Part shown: positions 22,024-34,225 of the stretch, piece by piece
Layout: each line of letters begins with the position of its first letter
Position numbering within the stretch: the first letter of the stretch is position 1
Notes under the pieces: generated by a model
Seen by the model: the letters and a program-made list of their open reading frames with translations, nothing else
Database searches by the model: none
Told to the model about the DNA's origin: nothing
Origin: Eutypella sp. D-1
Taxonomy: Eukaryota > Ascomycota > Sordariomycetes > Xylariales > Diatrypaceae
NCBI GenBank assembly: GCA_023313575.1
Contig: JAJTTP010000009.1
Coordinates: 1-64,000 of the forward strand
Direction of reading: 5' to 3'
DNA length: 64,000 nucleotides
Made by a program: the position numbers and the translations under genes

Positions 22024-23685
22024 CTAGTCCACATACTCCATGGTGAAGCTCTTGACCTTCACCTCGCCCCCGAGCTCATTGGTCGCATGGTTGAAGACGC
22101 CGTACCGGTAGCCGGTGAAGTACCTGTACGAATTGGTCATGGGGAAGGCCGGGCCCAGCGCCGTGAAGGCCTCCCCGTCTGTGCTGTACGAGAATGTCGC
22201 GGTCCTCTCTTGGCTGGATCCGTAGGCTGGCGTGATGTCGGCCCTGACCCGCAGCCAGATATCCTTCGCCGCTTCAGCAGCGAGAACTGGACTGCGGGCG
22301 GCTACGACTCCCTGGCCCGTTGTCTGCCACGAGCCCTCTGACAGAGTCAGGCCGTTAACCATAACGACTCTCAACTCAACTCCCTCCTTCCACACCCCGA
22401 CATAGGCCGAGCTGTCTCGGAATAGCACCGCGCCTGCTCGATCACCATCGCGCATCTTGCTCACGTCGAGTCGGAAGGTGCCGATCGACTTGGGCCCCAC
22501 GATACGGTGCGTGAGAGTATTGCGCGCGGCGAACAGGTCCATCGTCACGTCCGCTGTCTGCAGGTAAAGCCCGTCTTCGAGTCGCCACTTGGTATTGTCT
22601 GGGTTGTGGTTCCACTCCCAGTCGTGGCCCAGGGCGGCGTCCTGGAACTCGTCCGTGCCAACAGGGGAAGCCACTGTCTTCTCCGTTTGCACTGGTAATG
22701 GGTAGCTCGCGCCCCAGCCACCGGCACCGTTGGTGACGATCTCGGGCCACCCGTCTGCGGTCCAGGTCAGCGGAGCGACGACAGGGATGCGGCCGCCCGG
22801 GTAGGCGTCCATAAACGCGACGTAATACCACTCATCATCCGGCGTGTTCACGATGCCACCCTGGTGCGCGAACCCGGCGCCGGAAAGGGGACCACTTATG
22901 CGGGATACTAGTGTGCGCATCTGATACGGACCGAAGGGGTTGTCTGCCTTGAGTACGTACTCGGCATCCGCGGGCTTTGTGACCAAGATGTAGTAGCTGC
23001 CCTTGATCTTGTACATGCGGGAGCCTTCGATGGTGCCGCCTGTCGATGCGTACACCTGCTGTGTACGAACCTGTCTCAGGCCATCGGCCGACAGCTCCGC
23101 CACTGAAATCCGCGTGTTGCCGTATGCAACGTACATCTTGCCGCCGTCATCATCATCAATCAGCAGCCCGCAGTCATAGTAGCAGGTGGGGATGGGGGTG
23201 TGGCCGGTCCATTCCCAGTCGGTGACTTCGCCGCGCCCGGCCGCACCCCCACCCGGCGCAGTCCAGACATGCGTTTGCCCACCCTGGATGCAGCCGATCC
23301 AATGGAACGTGTCGGTCGAGGCGCGGTACCGTAGACTGCTGGCCCAGATGCCGCGCACGTAGGCGCGCGCGCCGTTGGTCAGGTTGTACTCGGGCCCGAA
23401 GTTGAGTGTCGGTACGCTGTGCGACACGGCCTCCCAGTTCGCAAGGTCGTAGGAGCGCAGCACCGGCGCCCCTGGGGAGTACGCGAATGTAGATGACGAG
23501 TAGTAGAACACGTCGCCCACGCGGAATACGTCCAGGTCCGGATAGTCCTCCCAGAGCACAGGGTTAGAGAAGGTGTCGGCTGCTGCTGCGCTGCCATGCT
23601 CACCAGCCGATTCCGGTATCACTCCTTTGGCTGCTACTAGGGCGCTGGCCAGGAGGATGACGGGATTAATGCCTAGGAGGTGCAT
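22024..23685 (-). CDS. Glycoside hydrolase family 43, beta-xylosidase/arabinofuranosidase type
   Basis: A single exon of 553 residues from a true ATG, with signal peptide (NPVILLASALVAAKG). The five-bladed propeller follows, with acidic residues in EDYPDLDVFRVGD (base), CYYDCGLLIDDDDG (pKa modulator) and GTIEGSRMYKIKG (general acid). From about residue 340 a second beta-sandwich (GWGASYPLP, then DEFQDAALGHDWEWNHNPDN) matches the GH43 C-terminal C2-type module. Family members release xylose or arabinose from side chains outside the cell. The acidic, high-GC, intronless frame resembles the PL11 gene in style. It belongs with the adjoining GH51 and esterase in hemicellulose and pectin side-chain removal. 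Confidence 0.92.
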   Translation of the reverse strand: MHLLGINPVILLASALVAAKGVIPESAGEHGSAAAADTFSNPVLWEDYPDLDVFRVGDVFYYSSSTFAYSPGAPVLRSYDLANWEAVSHSVPTLNFGPEYNLTNGARAYVRGIWASSLRYRASTDTFHWIGCIQGGQTHVWTAPGGGAAGRGEVTDWEWTGHTPIPTCYYDCGLLIDDDDGGKMYVAYGNTRISVAELSADGLRQVRTQQVYASTGGTIEGSRMYKIKGSYYILVTKPADAEYVLKADNPFGPYQMRTLVSRISGPLSGAGFAHQGGIVNTPDDEWYYVAFMDAYPGGRIPVVAPLTWTADGWPEIVTNGAGGWGASYPLPVQTEKTVASPVGTDEFQDAALGHDWEWNHNPDNTKWRLEDGLYLQTADVTMDLFAARNTLTHRIVGPKSIGTFRLDVSKMRDGDRAGAVLFRDSSAYVGVWKEGVELRVVMVNGLTLSEGSWQTTGQGVVAARSPVLAAEAAKDIWLRVRADITPAYGSSQERTATFSYSTDGEAFTALGPAFPMTNSYRYFTGYRYGVFNHATNELGGEVKVKSFTMEYVD

Positions 23686-24929
23686 CTTGTAGAAGGATTG
23701 TCAATAGTGTGAGATCCTGCGGATCGGTGTTCGACTAATCAATAGGTTCGAAGTGGCAATACGGCGTTATTTGTGCCTTAACGTCTACGCATATCATCTT
23801 CATGTATGGTTACGATATCACAGGTTCACCTTAGCTCCTGATTGATGCGCATAGAATGAGTATCGGAGTGAGTATCGATGCTGATAAATGCTTTCCTGGC
23901 GAGTCGGACTTCATAGATTGGTTGTGCAAAATGGCTGCATATAGATCGATGGAAACGATGTCGTAAATTAACAGCTGTGCCGCTTGTAAATATAGTACTT
24001 GTCGTCTCTGGCCCCTATTGGAGAAGTGGGGGCGTGTTGACAAGGATGGCTTGCAGCTGATTGGTGCGCTTCGGCATCAACCCCTTATAAGTGTGCTGGG
24101 TAATTGTAATGTCTAATCTACCCATGGTTCACCTTTTTCAAGAGTGAGTTGAACCAAATGCATTGTTATCAAGGTCAGGTTGACATCATTAATACAGCCG
24201 CTCTCGTTCTGCATGGTCTTTGCTCAAAGTGGCCTCAAAACGGAAAGGCTCGTCGTGTCTCGCACTACTGTCGTACATTGATCGCGATGGCGTCTCATGA
24301 TTCGGGCGGGTGTCTTTTCCAAAGTGTGTTCGTACAAGGGAGGGCGCGGATCCTATCCCGACAAGCGGTCTGGGATTGTTGGAAGAATTCATGAGACCTA
24401 TGATTGACCAATTCCCGCTGTAAGTATGCAGCCAGGCAGGCAAATAAGCAATGCTTCTTAATATTGGGACGGTTACGGAAATAGAACCTCCGGAATGGCT
24501 GCAGTAAAGCGGCTGGCGAGCGCAACACTAGATCGTGGTCTCATTTATAGAGAGAACGGAGAGTATTCCGACAACCCCTCCATCTCAGTGCTGCTTATGA
24601 TTTGTCGGTGTCGGAGTCCAGGTTCACGTGACTCCTGTGGTTCAAAAACCAATTGGTACCCATTATGGACACAATAGAACGGGCAGCAATAGGAGAAAAA
24701 TATCTATACTTATATTGGTGTTCGGAGTTGCCGTCTGGTGAGTCATGGAGTCACGGCCACGATAACTATCAATAAACCTGAAAATTCCTACTTTACGAAA
24801 TGTTCAACTTTGTAGTACGCACACTTGATATTTCATACTCCAATGCTATGTTGAGCACGATCCAATGGCTTTGGATCTCCGTTCAGTTCCATCCAAGCCA
24901 GAATGGAAATGCCTGTCCACCTATCATAT
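23686..24929. other. Intergenic between GH43 and GH51 genes
   Basis: About 1.2 kb, apparently the GH43 promoter and the GH51 3' flank. No protein-like frame, repeat or RNA gene was recognised. Confidence 0.45.
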
Positions 24930-27427
24930 TTATTCCATCTCGAGCGAAGAATCCTTGACTTCGAGCAAAGAAACGCTCATATCATTCAAAGTGTAAGTGA
25001 AGACACCGCCAGCGCCAGCCCTCAGCGTCTGGACGTCTGTCGTCACGACGGGGGCCCCTCCGACCTCGTTGTTACTGTCGTCGCTCGGCGCACTTAGCAC
25101 CGTCAGGGTGGCTGTGGCGCCCTCGGCCACGCCCGCAAAGGCGACGGTCATGGGCACATTCGCACTCCCATCGTAGACGGCTGCCTTGAGGATGCGAGAG
25201 CCCGTGTCCGAGTTTAGCCCCGCGACGTAGTAGACGGGCTTCGGGGGATCGCCGGTCACGGTGAGGAGGTTCGTTATGCGCACACTCGATAGGAGCTTAG
25301 AACACGGGGTTTTTATGTTAACAGCGATCGCGTAGATTCACCTCTCCCCAAGGAACAGAGCTATTTAAAGAGCGTTCGGGCTTACTCACCTTGATAACTG
25401 CGTGGCTAGTACTGCGCACCGTCTGCGCGGGATCTGCGTTGTATGCTATTATGTGAAGAAGAGTCAGCTCATATGTTTATGGAAGCATTTTGAGCAACTA
25501 GAGCCAAGGCCAACTCACCGATCAAGTCCGGTCGCCACTGGTTGCTGTTCAAGTTACAGAACAACGGGGCATATGTCATGCCAATAACAACGTCGCCGTT
25601 TCTCTCGGCGCCGATAGCCAGGACCGCCTCAGATACCGACCCGCGCCACCATGGGTACAAGGGGCGGTTACTCCACATGTCTGGCGCGCTGTCCTTGTTG
25701 ATGTTGGCATATTCACCTTTCGTCTGAATGTTACTATTTTGCATCTATACGGAAGGAAAGGACATAAGATTGATCTAGGGAGGGGTAATGTAGGCATCAG
25801 AACGCACCCACGATGACCTTGTGGTCGCGATTATAGCGGTCGAACTTGGCAAAGTCGTTGATCATGTTGTTGGGCTTGTTGTAAGTGTGGTAGTCCTGGG
25901 CGGCGTCCCCTGGCAAGTCTGCGATCTCGTAGCTGGCAATGACAGTCATGTTTGGATACTTGGCCTTGATGGCGTCGTAGAACATGGAGAAGCGGTACGC
26001 TGTATACGAGCTCGAGCCGCCGTTGAGGTTGTCCTCGTTGCCGACCTCGACAAAGTTGATCTGCCACGGCTCCGAATAGCCTAGCGAGGCTCGCAGCGCA
26101 CCGTACTCGGTCGTAGCCGCGTCGCCGGTCAGGAACTCGAGCTCATCCAGAAAGTCATCGATGTATGGCTGCAGCGCCCCCTGAGACACCGTCGACCCGT
26201 CAAGGTATAAGCCCGCGAACGTCCCTAGCACTGATGGTGATGTACGTTTAATCAGCCCTCGATAACATTGTCACTGAGACTTCTTCGTCTGGCGATATGA
26301 CTTACATGGCTCCATGTTCAGATCTTCACACCACTGCATATATTCAACGAGACCGAGACCGTCAGTGTTGTGATAACCCCAAGTCCCTGGGCGTCCAGCC
26401 CGATTCTTCAGGGGGCCGATGGTTTCCTTCCACTGCCAATGGTCAGGCGGGCTCTGACCTTCCATGTTGTTTCCCCCGGGGAACCTGAGTAGTGACTAAA
26501 GCTTGATATTAATACTCGGGCTTATGAGCAAGGACTTAAGGTAGGACAAGATATACTGGTTTCATCTCCGCCAAAGCTTCCATCAAGTCTTTCCGGAGCC
26601 CGTTAGGGCGGTCGTTGTACGTTGGTGGGAAGACACTAATGAGGTTGAAACTTAAAGAACCTCCTTTAACTGTCTATCTCTCTGTAAGAATGCGTATACG
26701 TGAGTCTCCAGATAGGGAGTGACTTACTGTCGTATCATAAGTAATGCTAAAAGTATTCTTTACATCAGCCGCGGACTTGTCCGGGGTGAGCGTGAAGTTG
26801 TGTTGCGTCCACGCAGCCGCGGTAGCCGATGACTCAATCTCGACGCTCCCCAGGGTCTCGCCGGAGACAGACTGGAACGCCACAGTGAACGTCCCGGTGT
26901 AGTCGCCGCGCACGTAGAAGGACCCGGTGTAGGGCTGGACCTTGACATCGATGCCCCACCAACCCGGGTTCGAGAACCCGGCCCTCCCAGAGCCGCCGGC
27001 CACTGTCATCGAGCGGGGCAAAGCGGACGATAGGGGCTGTGGGTCCGTCGCGAGGGATAGCCTCGTGCCTCCCACCGCCGCGAAAGGGCTGGCGGATGTG
27101 GTACCTTGGAACGCCCGGTTACGGATCAGTTCAGCGTACAGGCCACCATCTCCAGAGTAGTTGATATCCTAAAGAACCGAGTTGATTGCAAGAAGGTAAG
27201 CATTAATACCTGGACTATCGATCGGTTCTGGAAGAGAGACTAACCTCGAACATCACCCCGTACATGTGTGGACTGCTCGCCACCCCTGGCGTTTCGGAAA
27301 CATCTAAGCTTAATGCTACAGTAGTAGCAATGAAGCTTACCGCGAGGACGAAGAAAGCGCAGATCATAGTGGTAGGTGTTGCGGCAGGTATTTTGAATAT
27401 CAAGGGACGTCCAATGAATCGTTCCAT
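24930..27427 (-). CDS. Alpha-L-arabinofuranosidase, GH51
   Basis: Eight exons on the minus strand: 27427-27245, 27168-26728, 26673-26557, 26495-26306, 26230-25808, 25716-25519, 25445-25390 and 25295-24930. All join in phase to 657 residues, the family's normal length. The start may instead be ATG 27367, which places the signal peptide [20 protein letters not shown] at the N-terminus. [22 protein letters not shown] opens the catalytic part, after which a carbohydrate-binding insertion follows. [10 protein letters not shown] comes next, then the acid/base glutamate in VEVGNED and the nucleophile in VIVGEYA, where the splice makes the motif. The C-terminal beta domain ends the protein. It removes terminal arabinose from arabinan and arabinoxylan, and should be secreted. 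Confidence 0.88.
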
Positions 27428-27818
27428 GAAGTTATGTCGCCTTGAAATACCATCATATATGTATACGTTTTCGACATCCCATCATCGATAGGAGCATAAA
27501 GCTATGCCATCCCAATCAAGACACCACTTTGTTTTCAGTGTGGCCAAGCTTCAGTGCTGAACCGCACCAATCGGCTAAGTAGCAGTCAAGGTAGGATCAT
27601 CTTCGCTCGCAACGAAACTTGGATCTGGATGGAGCTAAGCGCACGAACTGGATAAAAAACTGGCAACATACAATGCAAGAACCTAACATTATGGTCGGAT
27701 GCATACCTGGGGTCGCACTGCTAGACTGACCTAGACTCCAACTGCAAATCAAGCGTGAGGTATCCGGCTACGGAACGCCTTAACCACCACTCTCCTTCTT
27801 GATTGAGTTGTCAGATGC
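27428..27818. other. GH51 promoter region
   Basis: About 390 bp between the GH51 start and the end of the polyketide synthase relic. Nothing specific was recognised. Confidence 0.4.
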
Positions 27819-29700
27819 TCAGTCGAACCATAACGACTCGATAATCTTGCTCAGCAGCGCCTTGATTGACCTAGCACCTATAATGTCAAGCAGGGAAACG
27901 TCGACACAGGCAGTGATTGGGTAGCACTTCCTAAACTCAACTACGATGACCGAGGCCAGTCAATATTCCGTGAGGGGTTGGCTTGGCTGTGTGGGTCTTA
28001 CCAGGGTTCCCACTATGGCTGTAACCCTTATGACAAAGGCGATGGTAAGCAACTCGACGCGCTTTTCGACAGCTGCTTCAGCTTTGAAGGAAGCAATCAC
28101 TGACTGCCATTTTGCAGCAGCCAGGTCGGAAACCCGAGTCCAGATCTGCGTCAAGTTTTATGAATAGGGACTTGGCGGCCTAGTAAGCATCTTTGCGATA
28201 CATGATGATAACAGTGATGTTTGATCGTGACGAGATGCAGCAAAAGCTTCCTTAAACTGATGTGACAGTTCGGCCTCCGTAATAGACTCCTTCTTGAAAT
28301 TTTCAAGAATCTTGGTTAATCTGTCGTCCCCAGAAACTGTGCTGATGTCGCGAGTTACGCCCATATTCATAGCGATCGAAGCCAGGCGCTTGGCTCTCCT
28401 GGGTGCGACCAGGGCGTCGAAGTAGGAGTTTGCTGCAGTGTCGTCGGCTTGCCCAACTAAACCAGCAACAGTCGATGAGAACGAGAAGGATATGAATCAG
28501 TCCAGATCAAGACTCTGGATGGCTCGGTGTAGGTTGAACGCAAGCCCTCCACTCTCCACCAATCATCTGTCCAAACGGGATGTCTCGCAAAACCAGGGCA
28601 GTTCGGATACCGCCTAGGCTTTCTTTAGAAACGACGATGCACTCCTTTACGTCAATTTTGCTGCTAGCGCCGCCCTCAATAACGCGAGTTTGGTCACCAT
28701 TTTAAACAAGAGGCGGTATCTTCGGCGCTCAGGTCCCCGCCGTCGGATAGAGAACAAAATATATCTTCCGGTAGACCTTTCGGAGTATCTAAAGGCGAGA
28801 AAGCGCCGATTGCCCCCAATACCGCCTATTGGAAGGTTCTACTTGGTGAGATCGAAGAGCGGGAGATCTGCCGGGATGGAAGGCGTGGCCGGGATGATCT
28901 CGTTATCATCAGGCACAAGAACAATCTTGCCGAAGGTCTTCCCTATCTGCAAGACTCAGAAGACCCTCTATGCCTAGCCATAGCTGAACGTTGAGAAGTG
29001 CCCTGGGGTTAGTCTTTCTTGACGCGCACTAGGGAGTATGGTTCTGGCAAGATCATGCCCAGCAGTGGAGGGGCTGAGTAAATCTAGGCGATAAGATCAA
29101 TGCATACATGGGATACGTTTCGTCGAAACGTGACCCATATCCAACTTCGTGTTCTCATGGATGCTGCGCTTTCCGATCTCGATCCACCGGCAAAACTGTT
29201 AGTGGCAACATCACAGCCGCGACCTCCAGTCACCCCTGAGTCGAAAGGAGAGCAAGGCGGTAGCATGGATCAAGCAGCACTTATCCTTCTGCGAATGGGC
29301 GGCGGTGAAAAAAAGAGTAATAGGTCGTAGTAAGCACGGCCCGGAAGGCCGCGGTAGCAGAGTCCATGCCGCCAATCTCCTGGTAGAAGACGGTCCTACC
29401 GCGAATCAGGGACAGATGCGCGCCCTGACCGGGCCTGCTGGCAAGCATCCGATCGCCTGGCTTGAACTTATCCTGGTCTGCGTCGCCGGCCGTGCGCACT
29501 ACGACACAGCTGGCCGCATCTCCTAGTCGGTAGTCTTCAATAATTCCAATTGAGGTAGCGACGTCACGGAAGTTGAGAGCTGGCGTACGTTCCCGACTTC
29601 AACCTCGCCGTTAGCCAAGTCAGAGCCGGAAACATCCTCGTCTTCATCATCGTCGAAGGCGATCGTGTCCAGCGGGCCTGTCTTATCGGTCTTCAAGGCG
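27819..29700 (-). pseudogene. Relic of a highly reducing polyketide synthase (ER, KR, ACP)
   Basis: Reading 5' to 3' on the minus strand: a pre-ER linker (LKTDKTGPLDTIAFDDDED), then enoyl reductase pieces DADQDKFKPGDRMLA, GGMDSATAA and GCDVATNSFAG. Next are the ketoreductase nucleotide motif TYLPIGGIGG, IQSLDLD with STVAGLVGQA, and AIAMNMGVTRDIS. The ACP end is VSLLDIIGARSIKALLSK with a stop at 27819-27821. Domain order is right for a highly reducing synthase. The frame is broken many times. The ACP has lost the GLDSL serine motif, reading TEY-stop-LASV. KS, AT, MT and DH are absent, so about three quarters of the gene is gone. Density of C-to-T change is not extreme, so decay rather than heavy RIP is likely. 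Confidence 0.8.
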
Positions 29701-30774
29701 AGACTGCGGCAATGTAAAATGTTAGCGGGTGCAGTCGAGCAAAACTCGGACTGTCCTGGATGCGATATAGCTACCTTTGTTCAAGGACTCGGACTCTAGG
29801 CCTAAACATTTGCAAACGAGTATCATCGTGTTCGCGGCGGATTGTGCGTCCAAGGCCCATCATTACACCTGTACGGTTTCAGGGATTGGGGTCCGCATTT
29901 ATCACCACCGAGACTATGTTTAACGCAGCGCCAGCGGCCAGACACTGCGAGACAGAGTTACTGTGCTGAATGTCCTGACACTTGCACCCGAATGACAAGT
30001 TGTCCTCCAAGTTAGTGAGGGCGATGATGATATTATTCGTAGATGGCTAGTCTGTGCCAAAGACCGCGGTTTCCACGCTAGGGTGGCTTATTAAACAAAA
30101 AATGCCTTTAACCCTGACAACGGCCAATGATTGGTACATAGCACAGATCGACTTCGTTGCGCCATACGTTCTCAATGGGAGTCTCGAGCAGGATGTATTT
30201 ATAAAGCCACCCGAGAGATGAGCGGATTATCCTGATATAAACCCCGAGCAGGTCTCTGTATTTCACGGGATGTAATCGTGGTACTTATTACGCCCTTAAA
30301 TATACCTACGTAAGTAGGTACTTCAGCGTTATTTAGTGCAAGGGCTGCTGAGTTGTGCGCTATAATTACTGCCAAGGCGAATATTCTTAGCGGACTTGCC
30401 TTTACGCGGCACGTTAGTGCACTGGAAACACTGTGGCTTAAGTCTTAATGGCACTAACCCTTGGCGCTACCTGTAATCTCCGTAGTTCACTACGCTGCCG
30501 TTGTCAGACGTTGTCGGGAGAGTACTCTTGGCAATCCAGCTACAGCAAGCATTTGTTGAGGCACATTGATGATTCAATTACCCTGGCTCTAGAAGCTATA
30601 TCACTAAATCAATCAAGTGACTTATAGCCTTATTCCTCATGCCCTTCCTGGCAGTCATCAGGTGGCATGGACGCGAACTTCTTCTTCGTCCTATTACACC
30701 GAAGCCTCATCACTCGCATATAGATGATTCCAACATCTTTCCTCATCCATGCTATCCCAGCGGGATATCAACCT
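29701..30774. other. Intergenic, nothing recognised
   Basis: No protein-like frame. The region may include unrecognisable upstream polyketide synthase debris and the 3' flank of the transporter gene. It is AT-richer than its surroundings between about 30240 and 30420. Confidence 0.4.
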
Positions 30775-32739
30775 CTATGCCTTCGCCTGACTCGCCGGTA
30801 TCTCCCGCTGGTCCTCCTGAGCCTTCATAGCCCAGGCTAGCTCCTCGTCAGCTTGAGCTGCTCTCTTCTTGTCCTCTTCCTCTAGCGTAACGTTTCGACT
30901 GAACCAAACCAAAACCAGCAGAACAGCGGAGACGCAAACTGATGCAATCGCCAATGTCTGCTGTGTCTGTCTGTAGCACTCGTTGATAGACGACCTTTCT
31001 ACGCTTCCCTGCTCATATTTCTTAGCTACAACGATAGACCCAAAGATTTTTTGGGCTTCAGCCTGGTCGAACTTGGCCGAGAGCTTCCGGAGGAGGAGTG
31101 AGTTCCACATCGCTCCGCTGATGGTGACGCCGATATTTGACCCGAAACCTAACGATGCGAGGTACACAGCTGTGGCAACGGCAACGTATTCCTGTTGCAG
31201 GGCTGCCTGGAGAGAAACCTGCAACGAGACCTGTGCGAAGCCGCGACCCACTCCGAGGAGCGCTTTGGAGGTTATGAATGCCGCCTCGTTGGCGATGTGG
31301 CTCCCGTCGATGTTCGTCAGATAGATCGGTAGACCATTGGCGAGAATGATAATGATGGCGCCGAGTAGAATGAATGGCTTCGTGTTCTTCAAGAACTTGA
31401 GGCAGAGGCCGCAGACCAAGGAGCCAATGTTGACCGCGATACGTTGGCTGTTGTCCACGCGCGTGGCGGCGCCGGGGCTATAGAAGCCGGCCACCTGGAG
31501 AAAGCTGGACAAAAAAGGGCGATAAATGCTGTCTGCGCAGGCGATGATGATGACAGAGGCACAGGCAACGATAACGTTACGCTCTCTGATGGTCCTGTAG
31601 GGGATAATAGGGTTGGAGGCGTACTTGCCGTCCCAGACAACAAACGCGATGACGGTCAGGACACCGATGATAATAAGGGCTATGGAAGAAGGTTGCTCCC
31701 ACTTGTCGGTGTTATTGCGGCCAGCGATGGTAATGGGGATCAGCGTCATAGCGAGGCCGCCAGCCAAGAGCAGTGCCCCGAAAAGGTCCAACTTGCTCAC
31801 GACATGCTTGGCCTTATTGACAGGGCCTGTTCCAGCGCCTTGAAAGAAAGAGACTTTCTCGGCAATGAGGCCCATCCGCTTGGCCCGACGAGTCATCCAG
31901 ATCATCATGATGACAGTGGGAACGGCGGTGGCAGGCAGTACGATGGCCCACATGCCGTAGCCCCATCTCCAGGAGGAGTTCAACAGGATATGCTCGCCGA
32001 GGTACGTGCCTGCGTAAAGTGTAGGAATAGCAGTAATTGACTCAGGAAGCGAGAAGAGAAGGCCACGGTTCACGAGGCTAGTGACGTCGGCGATGAAGAT
32101 CTGCTGCGTGATGTTCCACCAGCTATCGCCGAGGGAGTCGAATATGCCGCCAGCCTACGCGGACCAGAAAATCAGTCATCGTTAAGTCCACCATTTTCAT
32201 GATAGACAACTCACAAGGAAGGTTTCGACATTCTGGCAAGCGGCGTACATAACGTTACCCAACGCCATCGATAGCGCAGCCCCGGCAAATCCTTGAGGGC
32301 GGCCAAAGTGCTATCGTAATGGTTAGCCTGACCATGCAAAAGAGGGGCATAATTAACACCAAATGGAAATATCACGCACATCGGCTAGCTTTGCCAACAG
32401 AGGGTATGCGACGATTCGGACGATGCCATTGATGATGCTTCCCGTCGTGAGAAGCGAGTGGCCTTTGAAATGGCTTGTCGCATATGGCTCGTAGACATTC
32501 TGGGTGTAGACGGTGAAGTTCATGAAGAAATTCATAACCAGCAGGCTGAATTTGTCAGTTGCATTTCCACAGGCAAGTGGTGGAAGGGTAGCCTACCTCG
32601 ATATCGCGAATAGTAATTTCTTCGGCGTCCACAGCTTCCTCAACGCCTCCGCCATAGTTTTAGGAGGCTCGTCCGAACTGTCCATGGCCACAGGCTGAGC
32701 CTGGGCTGGCGTGTCATCAGCTCTCTTTTCTTCCGCCAT
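30775..32739 (-). CDS. Siderophore-iron transporter (MFS, SIT/ARN family)
   Basis: Four exons on the minus strand: 32739-32597, 32545-32380, 32310-32215 and 32154-30775. They join in phase to 594 residues. The N-terminal cytosolic tail (MAEEKRADDTPAQ) leads into about 14 hydrophobic segments. Family hallmarks are HFGRPQGF, QQIFIADVTSLVNRGLLFSLPESI, SSWRWGYGMWAIVLPA and the late loop with YRQTQQTLAIASV. These match fungal transporters that import ferric siderophores by proton symport at the plasma membrane or vesicles. The C-terminal tail is acidic and alanine-rich. No siderophore synthesis gene is visible nearby, so it may serve uptake of foreign siderophores. GATA-type repression by iron is usual for the family, but no site was scored. 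Confidence 0.88.
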
Positions 32740-34008
32740 GGTGATGATCAATTGATCCTGTATTGCTGCTCCAGTCTAGGTGTCGGGAGAGATGAGAATT
32801 TTCTCGGAACCAAGAACCGAGGGGGTTCCAAGTAATTTAAAGGCTTGCTCCGTCTCAGCATTTTTCTCGTAAAACGTCCACGAGCAAGTCGTGGACGGAA
32901 GCTCGACGCTTCCTAATACCACTACCTGCATCACTAATATGGCGTCTTGGCTTGGCTCCTATCATGAAGAGTTCGTGGAGGTCGCCTTGCTCACTGATCT
33001 GATTGATAAAGTCAAGATAAGATAGTCGTGGAGCATCTTGGCCGATCTTTTACTCGTTTGGCCTTGGCGCAATGCACTAAGAGTCGCATGGTCGGCCATC
33101 GTCGCTTAACCTAGATCTTGGATGCAGGGGTTGGGACGACTTTTAGATCTCACTAAGGCAAGACTGGCTCGGTTACCGTGGGGAACCACTTCTTCGTGTT
33201 GATGGAGGACCCCAATGTCGGGGCCGTTCGTCTGAACCGGTAAAGATTGGGCAAGTTAGAAATCTAGATTTTCTATGCTTTTCAGCTATGATGGTGCTAG
33301 CTCATAAGGCTGCTCAACCTTTGTGCCTAATCAAAAATTTCCTCACCTCTCATATTGCGATAGTATTAGCAGCACAGTCCGCCCCTACACCACGTTCACG
33401 ATGGTATCTGATCAGTCCGCTCGGTCGCGCCCTACTATCCAAGGCCGGTTTAACACTAGATGTGTTACCTGGGGTTCGGCCGAGGACTCTGTGCATATAC
33501 CACTGTCCTTTACTCTAATACTGCAGACTTGATTGTAATTGCTGTACGGTGCTGGCGGCGATGCACATGAGGCTAGGTCATTTACGCTGCTCAGTCTTAG
33601 CACGTAGCCACTTTATGCCTCAAAACTGTCAGCATATGTCACGATACCACGGATTAGTTCCGCCCTCAACTTCGATTTTATGGGCTTTCTTGGCGGCACT
33701 TGTAGCTCGGCGTCAGAAACTCCGGAGCTATCAATTAGGGCCAGTGCCTTGGAATAGATTTAGTTACTCCGACCGTCGGTAAGATCATCCGATGTCAAGT
33801 TTCTTATATAACCGATAAACGCCGGTTCCACTCTGCAGACACGGGCAATTACCCTTCTAGGACCTGGTCGGCCGATAGGCTTTTTGAAGCTCTCTATCGC
33901 GATGGCAGTTGGCTTTCGAACGGAGCGCCATTATCTAAGTTGATAGCGAAGGACGAAGTTGAAGTTTGAGGTAAGTTCCTTCTACTAAGTGTAAGTCCCG
34001 GAGAAACT
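32740..34008. other. Transporter promoter and long non-coding stretch
   Basis: About 1.3 kb with no protein-like frame. Small frames at 33288-33782 overlap one another and resemble nothing I know. Confidence 0.4.
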
Positions 34009-34225
34009 GTCACGTGACAAAGGGATAGGGGCGCTACCAGCGCCCTCCCCCCTGTTCTACAGGCTACGATAGACTAGAATTATCTATAAGTAGGGGGCTT
34101 CGCCCCCTGCGGTTCTAGTAGAGGGCCAGAGTTCAATAACTATTCGACCTCTACCTATACTATAGCGCCTTCACTGTGACTCCCCGGCTACTATCTTTCA
34201 CTCTACGCCCAGATCCCTAACATCA
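34009..34225 (+). repeat. Solo-LTR candidate with nested hairpins
   Basis: Begins with the 12-bp palindrome TGTCACGTGACA and continues through the hairpin GGGCGCT-ACC-AGCGCCC. A second hairpin, AGGGGGC-TTC-GCCCCCT, lies near 34103-34119, then TATA-like AT-rich sequence and ends near CCCTAACA. The central GGGC-TTC-GCCC is the same core, in the same sense orientation, as the hairpin in the LTR of the 5.1-11.4 kb element. No five-base duplication was found at these provisional ends, so the exact limits are uncertain. Confidence 0.45.

Noticed and set aside
22442..22831. Minus-strand 129-codon frame inside GH43
   Set aside because: Overlaps the GH43 exon in another frame and has no family resemblance.
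28690..28977. Plus-strand 95-codon frame with basic N-terminus
   Set aside because: It is antisense to the ketoreductase part of the polyketide synthase relic, whose minus-strand motifs explain the open frame.
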